Of a stretch of DNA of 64,000 nucleotides, positions 11,670 to 23,895 are shown one piece after another. Every line of letters begins with the position of its first letter. Positions within the stretch are counted from its first letter, which is position 1. The position numbers and the translations under genes are program-made. Below the pieces are notes generated by a model. That model had not been told where the DNA came from. It did not search any database and was given only the letters and a program-made list of their open reading frames with translations. Source of the DNA: Cervus elaphus (Eukaryota > Chordata > Mammalia > Artiodactyla > Cervidae); NCBI RefSeq assembly GCF_910594005.1, contig NC_057841.1:9223001-9287000 (forward strand), written 5' to 3'.

Positions 11670-12644
11670 GTTGGAAACAAGTGCCTTCCGGAAATGTATG
11701 AGGATGGATGGCGGGGCCTCCAGGTGCCTGCAGCTGTTTGGATTTTTAACTTTAAGAGAATATTTGGGAGAAGCCAGAAGGGATTTGGGTGCAGTGAGGT
11801 AAGTCGGACCAACGCCAAGCTTGCTGGCTGAAGGAAGGTTTTTGTGAGTTAGAACATGCATACTTCAGACAGTTGATCGTTTCTCCTCATATTGCTCAGT
11901 AACTTGAGACCATAGTTTATCAGTGTTATTAACCCATGGTGTTTCCTCAGGGAGCAAGTATTTGCTTAACTGGGGGAAGAGGAATTAAGTCAGAGTCTAA
12001 CCTGCTGCTCCTCTGTCGCGTGTGTCTGTTTTACCCATTTCTCCCGACGGCGCCTCCTCTGTTCCTGGCCGAGCTGACGGGGCCCCGGGCAGGTGGGATA
12101 CCCTGAGGGGCGCTGCACCCCGGGCCTCTTCACTTCTGCCCCTCGCTGGGGTAGGAGCTGGTGTTCAGGAGGGACGATGCCTGCTCCATAAGCCAAAGAA
12201 GGCAAGTCCTGGGCTTTTCTCAGTCCAGCCAAGGTCTGTGAAGGTTCTAGCACTTCTTGCTCTCCCAGTCATCAAAGGGTGGCTTGAACACAACCACAGG
12301 GTGAAACACATTGTTGGCAAAGCCGCCGAGCCCAAACATTTCAAATCAAGGGTTCTTTGGTTTCACGATTTCATGGTTCTTTCTCTCAAGACAGGGAGAT
12401 TGAATTAAACTCGTTTATTATTATTTATTATCGTCGAAGATGGTCCCCTTGCTCTCGATGACATCAGTTTGTCTGTTTCTACACTCTGTCTCCAAAAAAA
12501 TTTGCCCATGCTCCTTACTGAGCCAAAGCAAACAGGAGACAACTCAGCTTGTCGGTGCACCTTCTGGTGGGCAATCTCTTGCATTGCCAGGGCCGACAAC
12601 CGGGGGACTATTAAAGTCCTTAACCACCTACTCCTGTGCATCGT
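11670..12644. other. Intergenic DNA with a modestly CpG-rich patch
   Basis: No repeat or gene recognised. The patch at about 12010-12150 has roughly ten CpG dinucleotides (GTCGCG, CGACGGCGCC, CCCCGGGC), unusual for the surroundings, but too short to call a CpG island. Confidence 0.45.
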
Positions 12645-12852
12645 ACTAAGTTGCTCAGTCGTGTCTGACTCTTTGCGACCCCACGGACTGTAGCCCACCA
12701 GGCTCCTCTGTCCATGGAATTCTCCAGGCAAGAGTACTTGAGTGGGTTGCCATTTCCTTCTCCAGGGGATCGTCACAACCCAGGGATCGAACCTGTGTCT
12801 CCTGCTTTGGCAAGCGGGTTTTTTTTAACCAGTAGTGCCACCTGGGAAGCCT
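12645..12852 (-). mobile_element. Bov-tA SINE
   Basis: Antisense copy from CTAAGTTGCTCAGTCGTGTC to GTGCCACCTGGGAAGCC, well preserved. Confidence 0.93.
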
Positions 12853-13173
12853 AGTTTATTCTTAAGGAGTCAAAACAAAGAATTGCACAGAATTATACTA
12901 TTAAAGTGAGAATCAGATTCCAAGCATCTCTCAGTGTTCCCCTTTCTGAAGTGGAGACAAGTTCCCAGAATTCAGCAGTGTTTGATACTCACATGAGGTG
13001 AGTCTTCTCCTTGTAACCTTTTCTCCTTAAAAGCAGAACCAACTCCTTCCCTTGCACTGCTTAAGCTGCCTTTGATTCTTGTGTGAGCAGAAGAGAAGAA
13101 AATGATGTATTTAATACCCAGTGTTCCTGCTCTAACAGTTGGCCTTAAGTATAACCAAATGAGAAAATAATAA

Positions 13174-13345
13174 AGCGACCCTGCAAACTGTAGCTTGCCT
13201 GGCTCCTCTGTCCATGGAATTCTCCAGGCAAGGATACTGGAGTGGGTTGCCATTTCCTTCTCCATGGGATCTTCCTGATCCAGGGATCAAAGCCAGGTCT
13301 CTTGCATTGCAGGCAGATTCTTTACCAACTAAGCCACCAGGAAAG
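13174..13345 (-). mobile_element. Bov-tA SINE (3' truncated)
   Basis: Antisense copy starting at the GCGACCCTGCAAACTGTAGC block, so the usual CACTCAGTCGTGTC end is missing; it ends at AGCCACCAGGAAAGATC. Confidence 0.9.
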
Positions 13346-13349
13346 ATCC

Positions 13350-13366
13350 TATATATATATATATAT
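13350..13366. repeat. (TA)n microsatellite
   Basis: Eight TA units directly beside the head end of the preceding SINE. Confidence 0.85.
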
Positions 13367-15744
13367 AAATGTATATTAATGTCATGTATACATGTGTGTG
13401 TTCGTGTCTTTCTCCCAGCTTCCAGTGGCTTGCCGGCTCTGATGGTCTTGCTCTGCAGAGTCATCCCCCGTTTCTGCCCTTATCTTCATACTGTTTTCCA
13501 TGCATGTGTCCTCCCAGGCCATCTGGTGAGGACGCCAGCCACACCGGATGGGGTGCCAGCCTGCTCCAGCTTGACCTTGCCTTGACTAATTGTTTCATTT
13601 CCAAACAAGTTCACACTGGGGGTTAGGACTTCAATATATGAAGTTGGGGAGAAATCACTGCACCCTGAGCCATTGGTAAAGTTAATATTGGGCCAGAATT
13701 TCAGGGAAAATGTGACCCAGGGCCCATGTTTTTAACTTTTTAGAGCAGAAAAGTAATGTGCCAGAAATTGGTTTTACCTCTCATTGGGGGAAGAAAAGCA
13801 ATGAAAATGAAATGGCTACTAGATCCAGACGGGCTTGTCTGTCCTGGGAAAGTGGCCCTGGGGCAGTGCCCAGAACCAGCTCATGCAGGGGCACGGTGGG
13901 AGGCAGCCAGTCTGGACATCGTCTGGGGAGGGACGTGTATAAAGCTCTTTAATGTGGGCAGTTCGGAGGTCATCCCACTCTTTGGGCTCCCTCTGCTCCT
14001 ACATGTCCTCATGAAAGCCAGAGGGGCGGAGAGCAAGGCCAGGAGAAGCACAGGACCCTAGTGTGAGCTGTGATGGGGAAACGGCTCCCAGGCGAGCAGA
14101 GCACTGTGTGTTTTGCACGTGGTGAAGCGCAAGGACTTGGCAGTGATGTCAAAGTGAAATTATGCCAGAGTTATCACAGCTCAGGCGTGCAAAAATGGAG
14201 TCAGACCACCCCTGAGGATCTGGACTCAGACACATCTCTGCACCACTGAGAACCTCAGCTGTTTTCTGTGAACGGTACCAAGGACACCCCCAGTCACACC
14301 TGCCAGCTGCCACCTGGCAGTCTCAACGTCCCCTCTGGTAACTCCGCAACCACCGCAGCCCCCCACGGGCCCCGACTTAACAACCACCCTCACTTCTTGC
14401 CAGATCCAATGACAATCCTTAATAAATAACTCTTGCAACTGAAATCTTGTGGTTTTTGCCTTTATAGACAACCCCGCTTTTTTTAGTCTGGCAGAACGCG
14501 ATCCAGGTGCTTCTTGAACTTGTGTATCCATGGCTGTGGTCCTAACAAACTCCAAAAGCAAACACCTTTTTATTTCAATAAGGTCTCAGTTTCTGAAATG
14601 TTGGTTACCAGCACACAGGAGCCCAGCGTGAAACCCTGTGCCCATCAGGGATGGTGTGCGCCTCAGGTGGTTTTGTCAGGGTCTGCTCTTCCTTCTCAGT
14701 TGAAAACCTCTTCCCAGCTTGGCGGTGGCCTTCCCTGCCTTCCCAGGGCACATGACTCAGCACATCCTGGGAAGAGAGCTCGGCCAAAGGTGCTGCGAGG
14801 CTTGTGAGCAGAGTCAGGCAGGCTTGTGGGCACGCCTGCTCTGTGCAAGCCCAGTACACGTGGGTGCCAGCTCCAATCCCAAGGTCACGAGTCTAGTGAA
14901 CTGAATTTTCAGTCTTTACCTGGGAAGAAGGGGCGTTTGCAATGGATACAATGCGGTGTAAATAGAGCCTCAAGCTCTATGTTGAGTCTGTGATGAACAA
15001 AGACTTAGAAGCCATACCTCCTCACCATCGCTTCTCAGGCCAGCACTGCAGCGGGCTCAAACAAACAGGCCTCACCAAAACTTCCTTTCCTCTCCAGGCT
15101 GACGCTGAGGGGCAGGAGCTGAGTCAGGGCACCTCAAAGAGAGGGCCGGGGAGTGAGTGCACGGGATGGGGCCCGGGCTGAGAGCCTGGAGCAGGATCAG
15201 AGATGTCTCCAGGGGACCGCGGCTCCCTGTTTAATTCTGTCCTGTTGTCTCTTTGGGGCCATTATTTGCCCAGTGAGTTTGTCCGCAGCCCTTGTCTTGA
15301 CTTCTGGACCGTCTGCTCTGCGTTCTCCAGTACAGATGCTGGGAGGACCTGTGTGCCTCTGCTGACTGTCGACTACCGTCTCTGCAGATCATGAATGAGC
15401 CCTCCTGGGTCGGGGGATCTCTGTCCAAACCATGGCCCTGGTTGCGGAGAACAGCCCTAGTGCTTCTTGGTGGTGATGCACTGCCGCCTCGCGGTACTTC
15501 GGCCATGAGAGCAGGCCCTTTTTTCTTCTGGCAAAACTGTCCTCAAGCATTTCATGTATTGAAATAAATATTACTGTTTAATTATGAACTGCTTCCATTT
15601 TATTTTCCCTTCATATTAGATTGAGGTTGTTATGATGATTCTTTCCGAGAGTGTGTAAGTGCTATCATCTAGGGATTACTTCAGATTAAGATAGCATCAC
15701 AAAATCTTTGTTTTAAAAGGGTGCATAGGTGCAAAGGGTCTGAT
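13367..15744. other. Intergenic DNA, 2.4 kb without recognisable repeats
   Basis: One of the longest stretches without a recognised repeat in the window. Base composition is mixed to GC-rich. Several overlapping open frames of 60-110 codons occur but none shows motifs or consistent codon use. No gene recognised. Confidence 0.5.
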
Positions 15745-15866
15745 TGAAGAAGGAAATAGTGACCCACTCCAGTATCCTTGCCTGGGAAGTCTCATGGACA
15801 GAGGAGCCTGGCCGCTACAGTCTGTGGAGTTGCAGAGAGTTGGACATGATATAGCAACTAAAACCA
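15745..15866 (+). mobile_element. Bov-tA SINE, 5'-truncated
   Basis: Sense copy lacking the tRNA-like head, beginning at GAAGAAGGAAATAGTGACCC and ending around GACATGATATAGCAACTAA. Confidence 0.88.
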
Positions 15867-17064
15867 CAACTTGGGGTCTGATAGCATTGAGAACCTGTAA
15901 CTCCCGTGTCTCCTAACATATAAATGTAAATCATTTCATTCCAAAGAACAATTGCATCTTTCCTCATGTTTCAGGCGTTGACCCTAACTTAGAGACACCT
16001 GTCAAGTTTTAGGGAGATTCTTCCACCAGAATCAACATGGAAGTAGTGAGCCTGTGTTCATGTACAGTGGGTGCAGGTGAAAGGTGCAGGTGTGGGATGT
16101 GAGACGAGCTCCTTGCAGCCACTCTGCTGAGCTCAAGTGGGGAAGCGTGCACCGGGGCTGAGCTCAAGTGGGGAAGCGTGCACCAAGAGCCTTTGGCAGA
16201 GACTGCATGCCCGTTTGATTTTATCTTATCTGCTGGGTGTTTATTTGCTCTGGATTTCTGCTCTGCCATGTAGACCTTGGATAGAACCCTTGGTCATGAA
16301 TTATCATGACTTCTGGTTCAGAGTGGGTGTGATTTGCTGGACTGGGGAAGAGCCACGGAAGCATCTGGTGCAGAATTCAGTCCCTCTGCTACATGGCATT
16401 CTTACACTTGCATTCCCAGAGCCTTCTCGCTCATTTCTGCGTGTTTGGGGTAATGATTCTATGGAGCAACATGCGTCAGTCCCTGAGCTGAGCACCCCTC
16501 CCCTTTGTGACGACCCCCATCTGTGTGCTCCAGTGGACACCTGCACTCCCGGTCCTCAGCCGCTCGAAGACAGTGCTTGCTTCCTCCCCTCCTTGCCCCA
16601 GAGACGAGACTCTTGGCGGGCAGGAATATCACTGCCGGTCATCTCACCTCCCTGGGAATGCCACAGGGTACCCTTGGGTCACATTTGCTTTCTCCACATC
16701 TCTCCACAGAGCAGTTTGTGTCAAAGTTTACCCATGCACACCGAGGTCGAGGTGCTACTTATGTGAGCCATAAGCTTCCTTCCTGTTGGTCTGAGGTCAA
16801 ACCACCCATGACGATTCTCTAAGCCCCAAGCAACCCTGATGGGTCAGCCTTGTGGGGTGGCCCGTCTGCCCCCCAGAGCCTGCCTCTGAAGTGCACGCGT
16901 CACCCTGACAAGCCTGCGAGGAAGCAGGAGCCCAGACAGTCCCCAGGGAGTGCAAGTCCTTGGAGTGGGTTCCAGCATTTCCTCTGTGCCCTCTGTGCCT
17001 GGCGGAAGCAGGTGGCCATACCTACCGTTTCCTGACTGCTGCCTGCTAAGCATCACGCCTCCAT
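15867..17064. other. Intergenic DNA with a 28-bp duplication
   Basis: No gene or repeat family recognised. It contains the perfect 28-bp direct repeat listed separately. A 209-codon open frame (16137-16766) starts inside that duplication and looks fortuitous. Confidence 0.5.
16126..16184 (+). repeat. Perfect 28-bp tandem duplication
   Basis: A 28-bp unit beginning GCTGAGCTCAAGTGGGG occurs at 16126-16153 and again at 16157-16184, identical, separated by three G. Confidence 0.95.
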
Positions 17065-17175
17065 CCTTTCACTCCAGCCTCACAGCAACCCTGCAAGCCC
17101 AGTTAGCATCTCACAGAGAAGGAAATGGAGATTCAGCAAAGCTCAGTGACTTGCAGAAGGTCCCTCAGCTCAGAG
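17065..17175 (-). mobile_element. MIR SINE (antisense)
   Basis: Antisense MIR core: CCTCACAGCAACCCTGCAAG, GAAGGAAATGGAGATTCAGC and GTGACTTGCAGAAGGTCCC. Diverged, as expected of an old element. Confidence 0.75.
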
Positions 17176-17388
17176 GACTCACGCGTGTGTGTCTAATGTC
17201 ATCGCTCTGGCTGCGTTCAGGCTTCTGGACCCGGCTCTGCTCTTGGCATCCTGCCCCCTCCGGTTCCCAACATCTCTGTGCTCCTTCCACCCTGGCCTGG
17301 CTCATAGGAGCTCGTACATTTATTCTTTACTGGTAAAGGAACTGTGATGAGCTGCTATCTAGAATAGCGGTATCATAAAGACCTCCAG

Positions 17389-17454
17389 AGCTACAGTCCA
17401 AGGGATCACGAGAGAGTCGGACACGACTTAGCGACTAAACAACAACAACAACAG
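17389..17454 (+). mobile_element. Bov-tA/BovB 3' tail fragment with (AAC)n and TSD
   Basis: Only the 3'-most block (CTACAGTCCAAGGGATCACG to CACGACTTAGCGACTAAAC) with an (AAC)n tail. AAGACCTCCAG (17378-17388) and AAGATCTCCAG (17455-17465) flank it, so it is a very short retroposed copy. Confidence 0.88.
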
Positions 17455-17604
17455 AAGATCTCCAGACACTGCTGGCCTGGAGAGTGTCATAGGTCAGTCT
17501 GGATAGGGCAGATGTATGATTTTAAGTTGTGGGGAGCTTGATAGTCTGTGCTTTGTTGTAGCTACAACTGTGTGCTTATTTATATTGAAATTATATGTGA
17601 GAGA

Positions 17605-18008
17605 AGAATGTGATGGGTTAAAAACTATGTCCCCCGGAAAAGACATGTTGGAGTACAAAGTCCCAGCACCTGAGGATGTGACTTTATTTGGAAATAGGGT
17701 GGTCGCAGGTGCCATTGTTAAGATGTGGTCTACTGGAGAAGAGTGGGCCCTAATCCAGTACGATCTGTGTCCCTATAAGATGCTCTCGTGGAGACAGACC
17801 GAGGGAGAACGTCTTGTGCTAATGAAGGGAGAGAGAAAGTGATGCAACCATAAGCCAAGGAAGACAAATGCTGCGGCAGTCTCCCGGGCTGGGAGGGGGG
17901 GCCCTGCCCTGCTGGGCTCAGACGGAGCACAGCCCTGCCCACACCTCAATTTTGGACTTTTGGCCCCCAGTGCTCCAGGCTGTCCGTGTCTGTTGTTTTA
18001 AGCCCCTC
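17605..18008 (+). mobile_element. MLT1-type LTR (ERVL-MaLR)
   Basis: Old solitary LTR: ATGTCCCCCGGAAAAGACAT, GTGACTTTATTTGGAAATAG, TGGGCCCTAATCCAGTACG, TGTCCCTATAAGATGC and, near the end, TGTTGTTTTAAGCC. Coding retroviral sequence is absent. Confidence 0.8.
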
Positions 18009-18649
18009 TGGTGTGTGGCCTCTTGTGACGAGCATCTCCAGGAAACTAGATCAGGGAGAAACGGGGCGGTGTCCCGTTTGACTCACCTGGTTAAGAGAGG
18101 CCGACCCGCCCTGGTTCTCCAGAAGGTTAACCGGTCATGCATGCCTGTGTGCCCACGGACCTTGGCCTCATAGCATACCCAGATATTTACACAGTAGGAA
18201 AGATTCGAGTAAGCCTGTTAATTAAATAAGAATGCACATTGAAAGGCAATTTGAAAGAGCATTCAGGTTTGTTTGAAAGGTTGTAAAATGAACTGAGGTG
18301 TGTTTTTGTTTGTTGACGATAAGAATGGTGGTAATGTGATGCTTTCTGTAATATGAAGCACCACAGAGAGGGCAGAGGATCAGAAATGCAGGCTGGCAGC
18401 CACACGGTAGAAACTCATGGAAAGGCCCTCCCTGATAGCTTTGGAAACGAGGACTTGGGTTTTCCTGTGATCAACGTGCACCAGTTCCTTGGTGCCCACC
18501 TGTCAACTACCTGCTGGGACCGCCTTCTTTCAGCTGAACCCACATCAAATTCCTAGAGTTAGGAATGCCTCTTTCTTCCTGCCCCTTTGTCTGGGCCTTT
18601 CTCACCTGCTGAATGGCCCCCATGTGCCCTTTGATCATACTTCTCACCA
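18009..18649. other. Intergenic DNA, nothing recognised
   Basis: No gene or repeat identified between the MLT1 LTR and the older repeat that starts near 18650. Confidence 0.45.
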
Positions 18650-19300
18650 CCATGTCACCCACTGGGTTAATCACGCATCGGGTTGCTGGGTAATCTCTCC
18701 TGGACTAAATGTTTCTCGTATATTAAGAGCTAATTTGGCAATCAGCCATATCCAAGATGTGGGAATTTCTATAAGAACCCAGTTTCTTCAACAAGTAAAT
18801 AGGATTAAAAAGGAAGGGGAGCTATCATGGGTTAAAACACTCGTAAGAGATAGACTCGTCATGTTCGCTTAGATCTTAATTTAGATCAACTATGAAAAGA
18901 CACTTTTGGGATAACTGGAGAAGATTAAGCATAGACTGTGTGTGTGTGTGCTATGTTAAGTTGCTTCAGCCATGTCCGACCCCTATGGACTGTATGTAGC
19001 CCGCCAGGCTCCTGTGTCCTTTAGAGTGGGTTGCTAAGCCCTCCTCCACGGGAGCTTCCCATTGACTGGGTACTATTAGGTAATCAGATTATTGCTTTTT
19101 GTTTTGTTGGAGATGATAATGGTGCTGTCCTTAATTTTGGAGATGCATATGAAAATATGTCTAAAGTGTGCTTGAAAATTTTCTTGCTAGAAAGTATAAG
19201 GGAGCAAGGCGTGTGGACAAACTAAGAACGGTGGGTAAGATCACACAGGTTCTTGCGTGGTTGTGTGTGCCTGAAATTTTTCAAAAGACAGTGGTTTAAA
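18650..19300 (+). mobile_element. Unclassified old interspersed repeat, split by a SINE
   Basis: AAAAGACACTTTTGGGATAA and GAAGATTAAGCATAGACTG before a SINE, then GACTGGGTACTATTAGGTAA, GAGATGATAATGGTGCTGTC and GGAGATGCATATGAAAATAT after it, resemble an abundant old mammalian repeat whose family I cannot name. Limits are approximate. Confidence 0.45.
18939..19063 (-). mobile_element. Bov-tA SINE, internally deleted
   Basis: Antisense copy with a (TG) tract, TTGCTTCAGCCATGTCCGAC, CCGCCAGGCTCCTGTGTCC, a jump to GTGGGTTGC, and GGAGCTTCCC at the end. GACTG occurs on both sides (18934-18938, 19064-19068). Confidence 0.85.
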
Positions 19301-20794
19301 AAGCACACATGAACCGTGTGATTTTTTTTTAAGGTTTTCAAAATAATATTTATTTCTTAGAAGTTAACATGTGCACAATAGGAAACCAAAAACACAAGAA
19401 GCAAACAGCAAACTCACTCATAAGCACAGCAGTTTGCCATCTGGTGTGTCCCTCTAGGGCTCACGTGTGTATTTTCACAACTAAGCATCCATTTTTATGT
19501 AATTAAGACCACACAGTTATGGACCATGCTGTTTCACGTATCATGAATATTTACCATCTCAAAGCCCCAAAGCTGTGAATATCCTGATAACCAAGAGTAC
19601 TCTTGGAGCTAGGTCCAGTCCTTACTCTCTGAAATGCTGGAGGGGAGGTAAGAGGAAGGCGAGGGGAAGGGCTCTTGGCTGATATTCCCGCATCTAGAAG
19701 ACACTTTAAGGCTGCAACCATAGGTCTGTACGTGCATTTTTGTAAAGTGCCTATGTTTATTGCGGACAAGGGCCACATGCTCTTTGGTGCCAGGCTGCCG
19801 CAGAGCGTGCGTGGGCATCCTTGAACTCATTTCCTCGATGACGGCAGAGCGCTCCCTATGGTTTCCACGAGTGTCCCAGAAGGTTCACTGCTCTGTGTTT
19901 TAGTTAAAAGATGCTGGTGGCTTGCTGTCCAAGGTCACAGGAAAGATTCAAACCCTAGTGACCCGTACGGGGGTTCAGATATTGATAGCTCCATCCCGGA
20001 GGGATGTTTGATCCTGGCGATACCTGCGCAGAGCCATGCTCTTTGCACCAGAAACCCAGTCCTTTATCACAGTGTCTGTATTGATTTTCTCCTCTTCGCC
20101 TGAACTCTAGGACTCTGTGTTCCTGGGAGAGAACCGTGTTTTATCATGCTGGTTCCGATAAAAGCTGACCCTTGGAAAGGACATCCCCAAGATAGAGATG
20201 CACGAATTTGTCCAGTCGTTCAAGACATTGTTGAGCACTATGTCCACTGAAAGACCTAGAAGCAAGTACGCCTCGAAGCAATGAGCACACCTGCACCCAG
20301 ACCTTGGTGTCGAGTACTATTTCCCACCAAGAGGAGCCAGCCGGACTCCTTGTAGAAATGGCTGATTTCAGAGCTATGACAGCGTAGATTGCATGAGTGT
20401 GGGGTACCTTATGCCACAAAATAAGGAGCGATTAAAAATCAAGATGGGTCATGTCGGAAGGACTTGGGAGCCTACTTGATGGGATTTCATTGGCCAAATC
20501 TAGCTCGGTTTCAGTAGCCAATTAAGCACAGTAGTGACTTATTAACTGTTTTAAAAATAGCCACCTTCAGGCCATAATGATAATTAAAGGATAAATAAAT
20601 GGGAGAGAAAGGAGGGTTGCAGGAATGCCCAGTGCTGGCCAGTGACGTGTGAGGAGTGTCAGCCATGGGCCATCGTGTGCAGCCATCATGGTAAAGACGG
20701 ACTCAGGCAAGAATTCCTGCTGGATGCTGAGTCTAAGGGGAGGTTTGTGAGGATCAGCACACATGCACCCATTGCAGGGGAAACCAGTGGGACC
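19301..20794. other. Intergenic DNA, nothing recognised
   Basis: About 1.5 kb without recognised repeats. The open frames are short and unsupported. Confidence 0.5.
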
Positions 20795-21016
20795 ATGTGT
20801 GTGTGCTAAGTCACTCAGCCGTGTCCGACTCTCTGTGATCCCATGGACCAAAGTCCCCAGGCTCCTCTGTCTGTGCGATTCTCCAGGCAAGAGTACTGGA
20901 GTGGGTTACTATTCTCTCCTTCAGGGGATCTTCCTGACCCAGGGATCAAACCTGGGTCTCCTGAGTCTCCTGCACTGGAAGGCAGGTTCTTTACCACTGA
21001 GCCACCTGGGAAGCCC
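20795..21016 (-). mobile_element. Bov-tA SINE with TSD
   Basis: Antisense, near full length, with a (TG) tract at its tail end. GCAGGGGAA occurs just before (20774-20782) and just after (21017-21025). Confidence 0.92.
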
Positions 21017-21025
21017 GCAGGGGAA

Positions 21026-22674
21026 CCCTGCTATGGGGAGCCGGGTGACGCCTGATGGGTGTTGTCAGAGAGGGGCCAGTGGCCACTGCACGTCTGCAGT
21101 GAACACAGCACTGCTCATGTGGCTCACCGGCCAGAAAGGTGGCCAGCCTTAAATGAGAGCAATTCTGTTCAAAAGGGAGGAGGAAATTATTCTTCAGAAA
21201 CACAATACCGTAAAAGATTTTTTTTTTTTAAGCTACTGGAATGCTCCAGGGTAAAGGTGACTAAGGAGACACAGCGTATGGATGAAGTACCAGATGCTGG
21301 GTGCTTGCTCTGCTGGAGGGAAAAGTGCCATAAAGGGTATCGGGGGTCTGTTGGCAAAATCAGAACACGGATGGTGCCCTGGCAGGCGAGGTGGTGGCAG
21401 AGAATGCAGTGTGTCTCCCGGTGGCTGCGGGATGTCACGGTGGGCCTGGGTCTGCTGCATGCTTGCCGGAGCTGCTGCCAGGAGGGGGACAGCCCTGTCC
21501 AGCATGGGTCCGCACCCCATGCTCTCCTCCTTTGACCCCCACCTCGTGTCTCTGTCCTTCCCAGCCAAGCCCGGCTAGGCCGCTCTGCTTCTCCAGGTCC
21601 CCATGAGCTGCCAAAAGGTGCAAACTGCTCACTCTTACCAGTTGATGAGCTAAAGGATATTTTCTTCTAGCACATTTGACATTTCTTTAGTGAGTAGTTA
21701 ATGATTTGCTTCCCTGGCTTTGTTTTTTATGATTGAGTCTTTTTCTTTTGGTGTCCTGGGTTCTCAACGTATTTGTTTCTGAAATGGCATTTCCGATGCA
21801 GAAAGTGTATATAATCAGAGTGTGTGGTTTTCATTAATAAAAGGGTTGTCTTTCAGTCATGTTGTCATCACAGGACCAGGCTACAGCACCCCTCACTTAG
21901 GGTGGCCACACCGTCCAGGGAAGCTGGGGCCTATACTTTCTGGAGAATGGCTGGGCATCACAGCAGATATTCACTGGTGAGGAGGCCTCCATGATACCCA
22001 AATCTTTGTAGAGGCCTGGGGCTCCCAAGCCTAGGAAGGGCAGAGGGCAGAGGGCAAGTATCTGACCATGTCCTCCTAACCTCCCTGGCCGCTTCTCCTT
22101 GGAGCTGTCTGTTTCCTGCATTCTCTGCCTCTGGGATGTTCTCTGGCTCTGCCTTGGACCACGGCTGGCCAGCTGCTGGGCAGGCTCGTAAGGCCTGGGA
22201 GGCAATCTCCTAGGAGCGGCTCCATCAGTGAGGGCCAGAGTGGGGCCCAGCACCTCCACCACCTCCTCTCGGCATGGGACGATGCTAAAGTGTGACGTGT
22301 GTCCTCGCTGAGCCCTGAGGCCCGCACCATGTCCCCACTTCACTGTCACAACCTTGGCTGCCTGCCTGCCGTTCCCTGGCTCACCCCCCCACATTCACTG
22401 CTTGTTCTCGTGGGCTCGTCCCAGGATCGACCTCCTGGGACCTCCTAGCCCAGTTTCAGATCATAGGCTTTGATGGCAAAAACCCAAGCTCACAAACTCA
22501 AGTTCCATCCAATCTGTGTCTGTGCCAATGTTCACCGAGTTGATCTTTTCATTTTCCTTTTTAGAAATAATCTTCTAAACAAACCGCTCAATAAAATCTT
22601 AATTCATATTAAAAAAAGATATCATAGGGCACATTAAGCTACTTAAGAAACATTTGTGAATTGAAAGCAAGGAT
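21026..22674. other. Intergenic DNA, GC-rich in part
   Basis: No repeat or gene recognised. Overlapping open frames near 21280-21630 and 21897-22394 (minus, 165 codons) come with high GC and show no domain. Confidence 0.5.
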
Positions 22675-23002
22675 GGGAGCTTCCCTGGTGGCTCGGGAGT
22701 GAAGAACCCACCTGCCAACGCAGGAGACGCGAGTTCGATCCCTAGTCTGGGAAGATTCCACGGGCACCTGGGAGCCACCACCACTGAGCCTGAGCTCTAG
22801 AGCCCGGAAACCACCACCACTGAGCCCATGAGCTGCAACTACTGAAGTCCTGGCCCTCGAGCCCATGCCCAGCAACAAGGGAAGCCAGCTCAGTGAGAAG
22901 CCCGCTCACTGCAGCTGGAGAGCAGCCCCAACTCCCTGCAACTAGAGAAAAGCCCGCAGAGCAACGAAGGCCCAGCACAGCCAAAAATAAATAAAGAAAG
23001 CC
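22675..23002 (+). mobile_element. CHR-type tRNA-Glu SINE, near full length
   Basis: Head GGGAGCTTCCCTGGTGGCTC, B-box GAGTTCGATCCC, body with repeated CACCACCACTGAGCC blocks and GCAACTAGAGAAAAGCCCGC, and a tail of AAATAAATAAAGAAAG. Confidence 0.92.
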
Positions 23003-23799
23003 AGAATGTTCATATGAGCCCTTTATACAGTGCCAAGGCATAATGCTATGTAATATTATTTTATGACAATGACAAGCCATCTGTAAATATTCTTCCAACA
23101 AATATTTTAGGAGCTATTCTTCTCAGCTGTTGGGTTATTAGAAATTGATTTCAAGGATTATTAATTTGTGACTGCTTCACATATATTGCCTGGTTGATGG
23201 AAGATGCCAACAGAACTTGACCACGTGACACATCACCTTTGGAACTATAGGAATCATCAGTCTCTAGAAAGCATGATGACTGACCAGCACCTTCTACTCC
23301 TTGGCGCTTTCATCTATTGAGCATGTATTTTTCAAGTGCTGCTGTGTGTTTGAACCTTTCGTTTCTAGAGACCCGGAGCTGTGAGCACCTCGCGCAGGTG
23401 GTGGGCGGGTGCAGGAAGGGAGGGCAGTGGCGTGGGACCCCTACCATCACAGATGTTTGCCCCGTGTTCCAAGAGAGCCCAGGATGAGAGGCAGATAGAT
23501 CAATAAATGCGCGTGACACGTAGGATTAGAAATACTGTGTGCTTTCTTCCCAAACGCGAGCCTGGGTTGTCCCAAGTCTGGCTTCTCAAATTTTTCATTT
23601 GAAGTCCCATCTGTCGCAGTTGGGATTAATATTTCAAGCCCTCTTGCGACACAGCTTGGGCTGGCGCAATCGATCGCTTACAGGGCGGCCTGGCCTCGGG
23701 GGGCATCGGGCAGGACTAGAGGGCTGTTGCCTCATTGTAATCTCCTGGGCTTCAAGTGGGAGCACACATCTTTTTCTTGGCAACCGGCAATGGTTGAAA
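23003..23799. other. Intergenic DNA, nothing recognised
   Basis: No gene or repeat identified. Confidence 0.45.
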
Positions 23800-23895
23800 C
23801 AGGAAGGAGTGCTGGACTTAGGAGCGAGGAGAGATGGGTTTTCAGTGTGGGCTTTGCCCTTGACCGTGTGACCCTGGGCAGCAAGCCACGCCCCT
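23800..23895 (+). mobile_element. MIR SINE fragment
   Basis: Sense MIR blocks: GCTGGACTTAGGAGCGAGG, GGGCTTTGCCC and GTGTGACCCTGGGCAGCAAG. Old and diverged. Confidence 0.6.

Noticed and set aside
16137..16766. 209-codon plus-strand open frame
   Set aside because: Starts inside the 28-bp duplication, has no recognisable domain, and other long frames overlap it on both strands. Likely chance.
21897..22394. 165-codon minus-strand open frame
   Set aside because: GC-rich with no motif, and a second overlapping frame on the same strand. No gene expected here by synteny.
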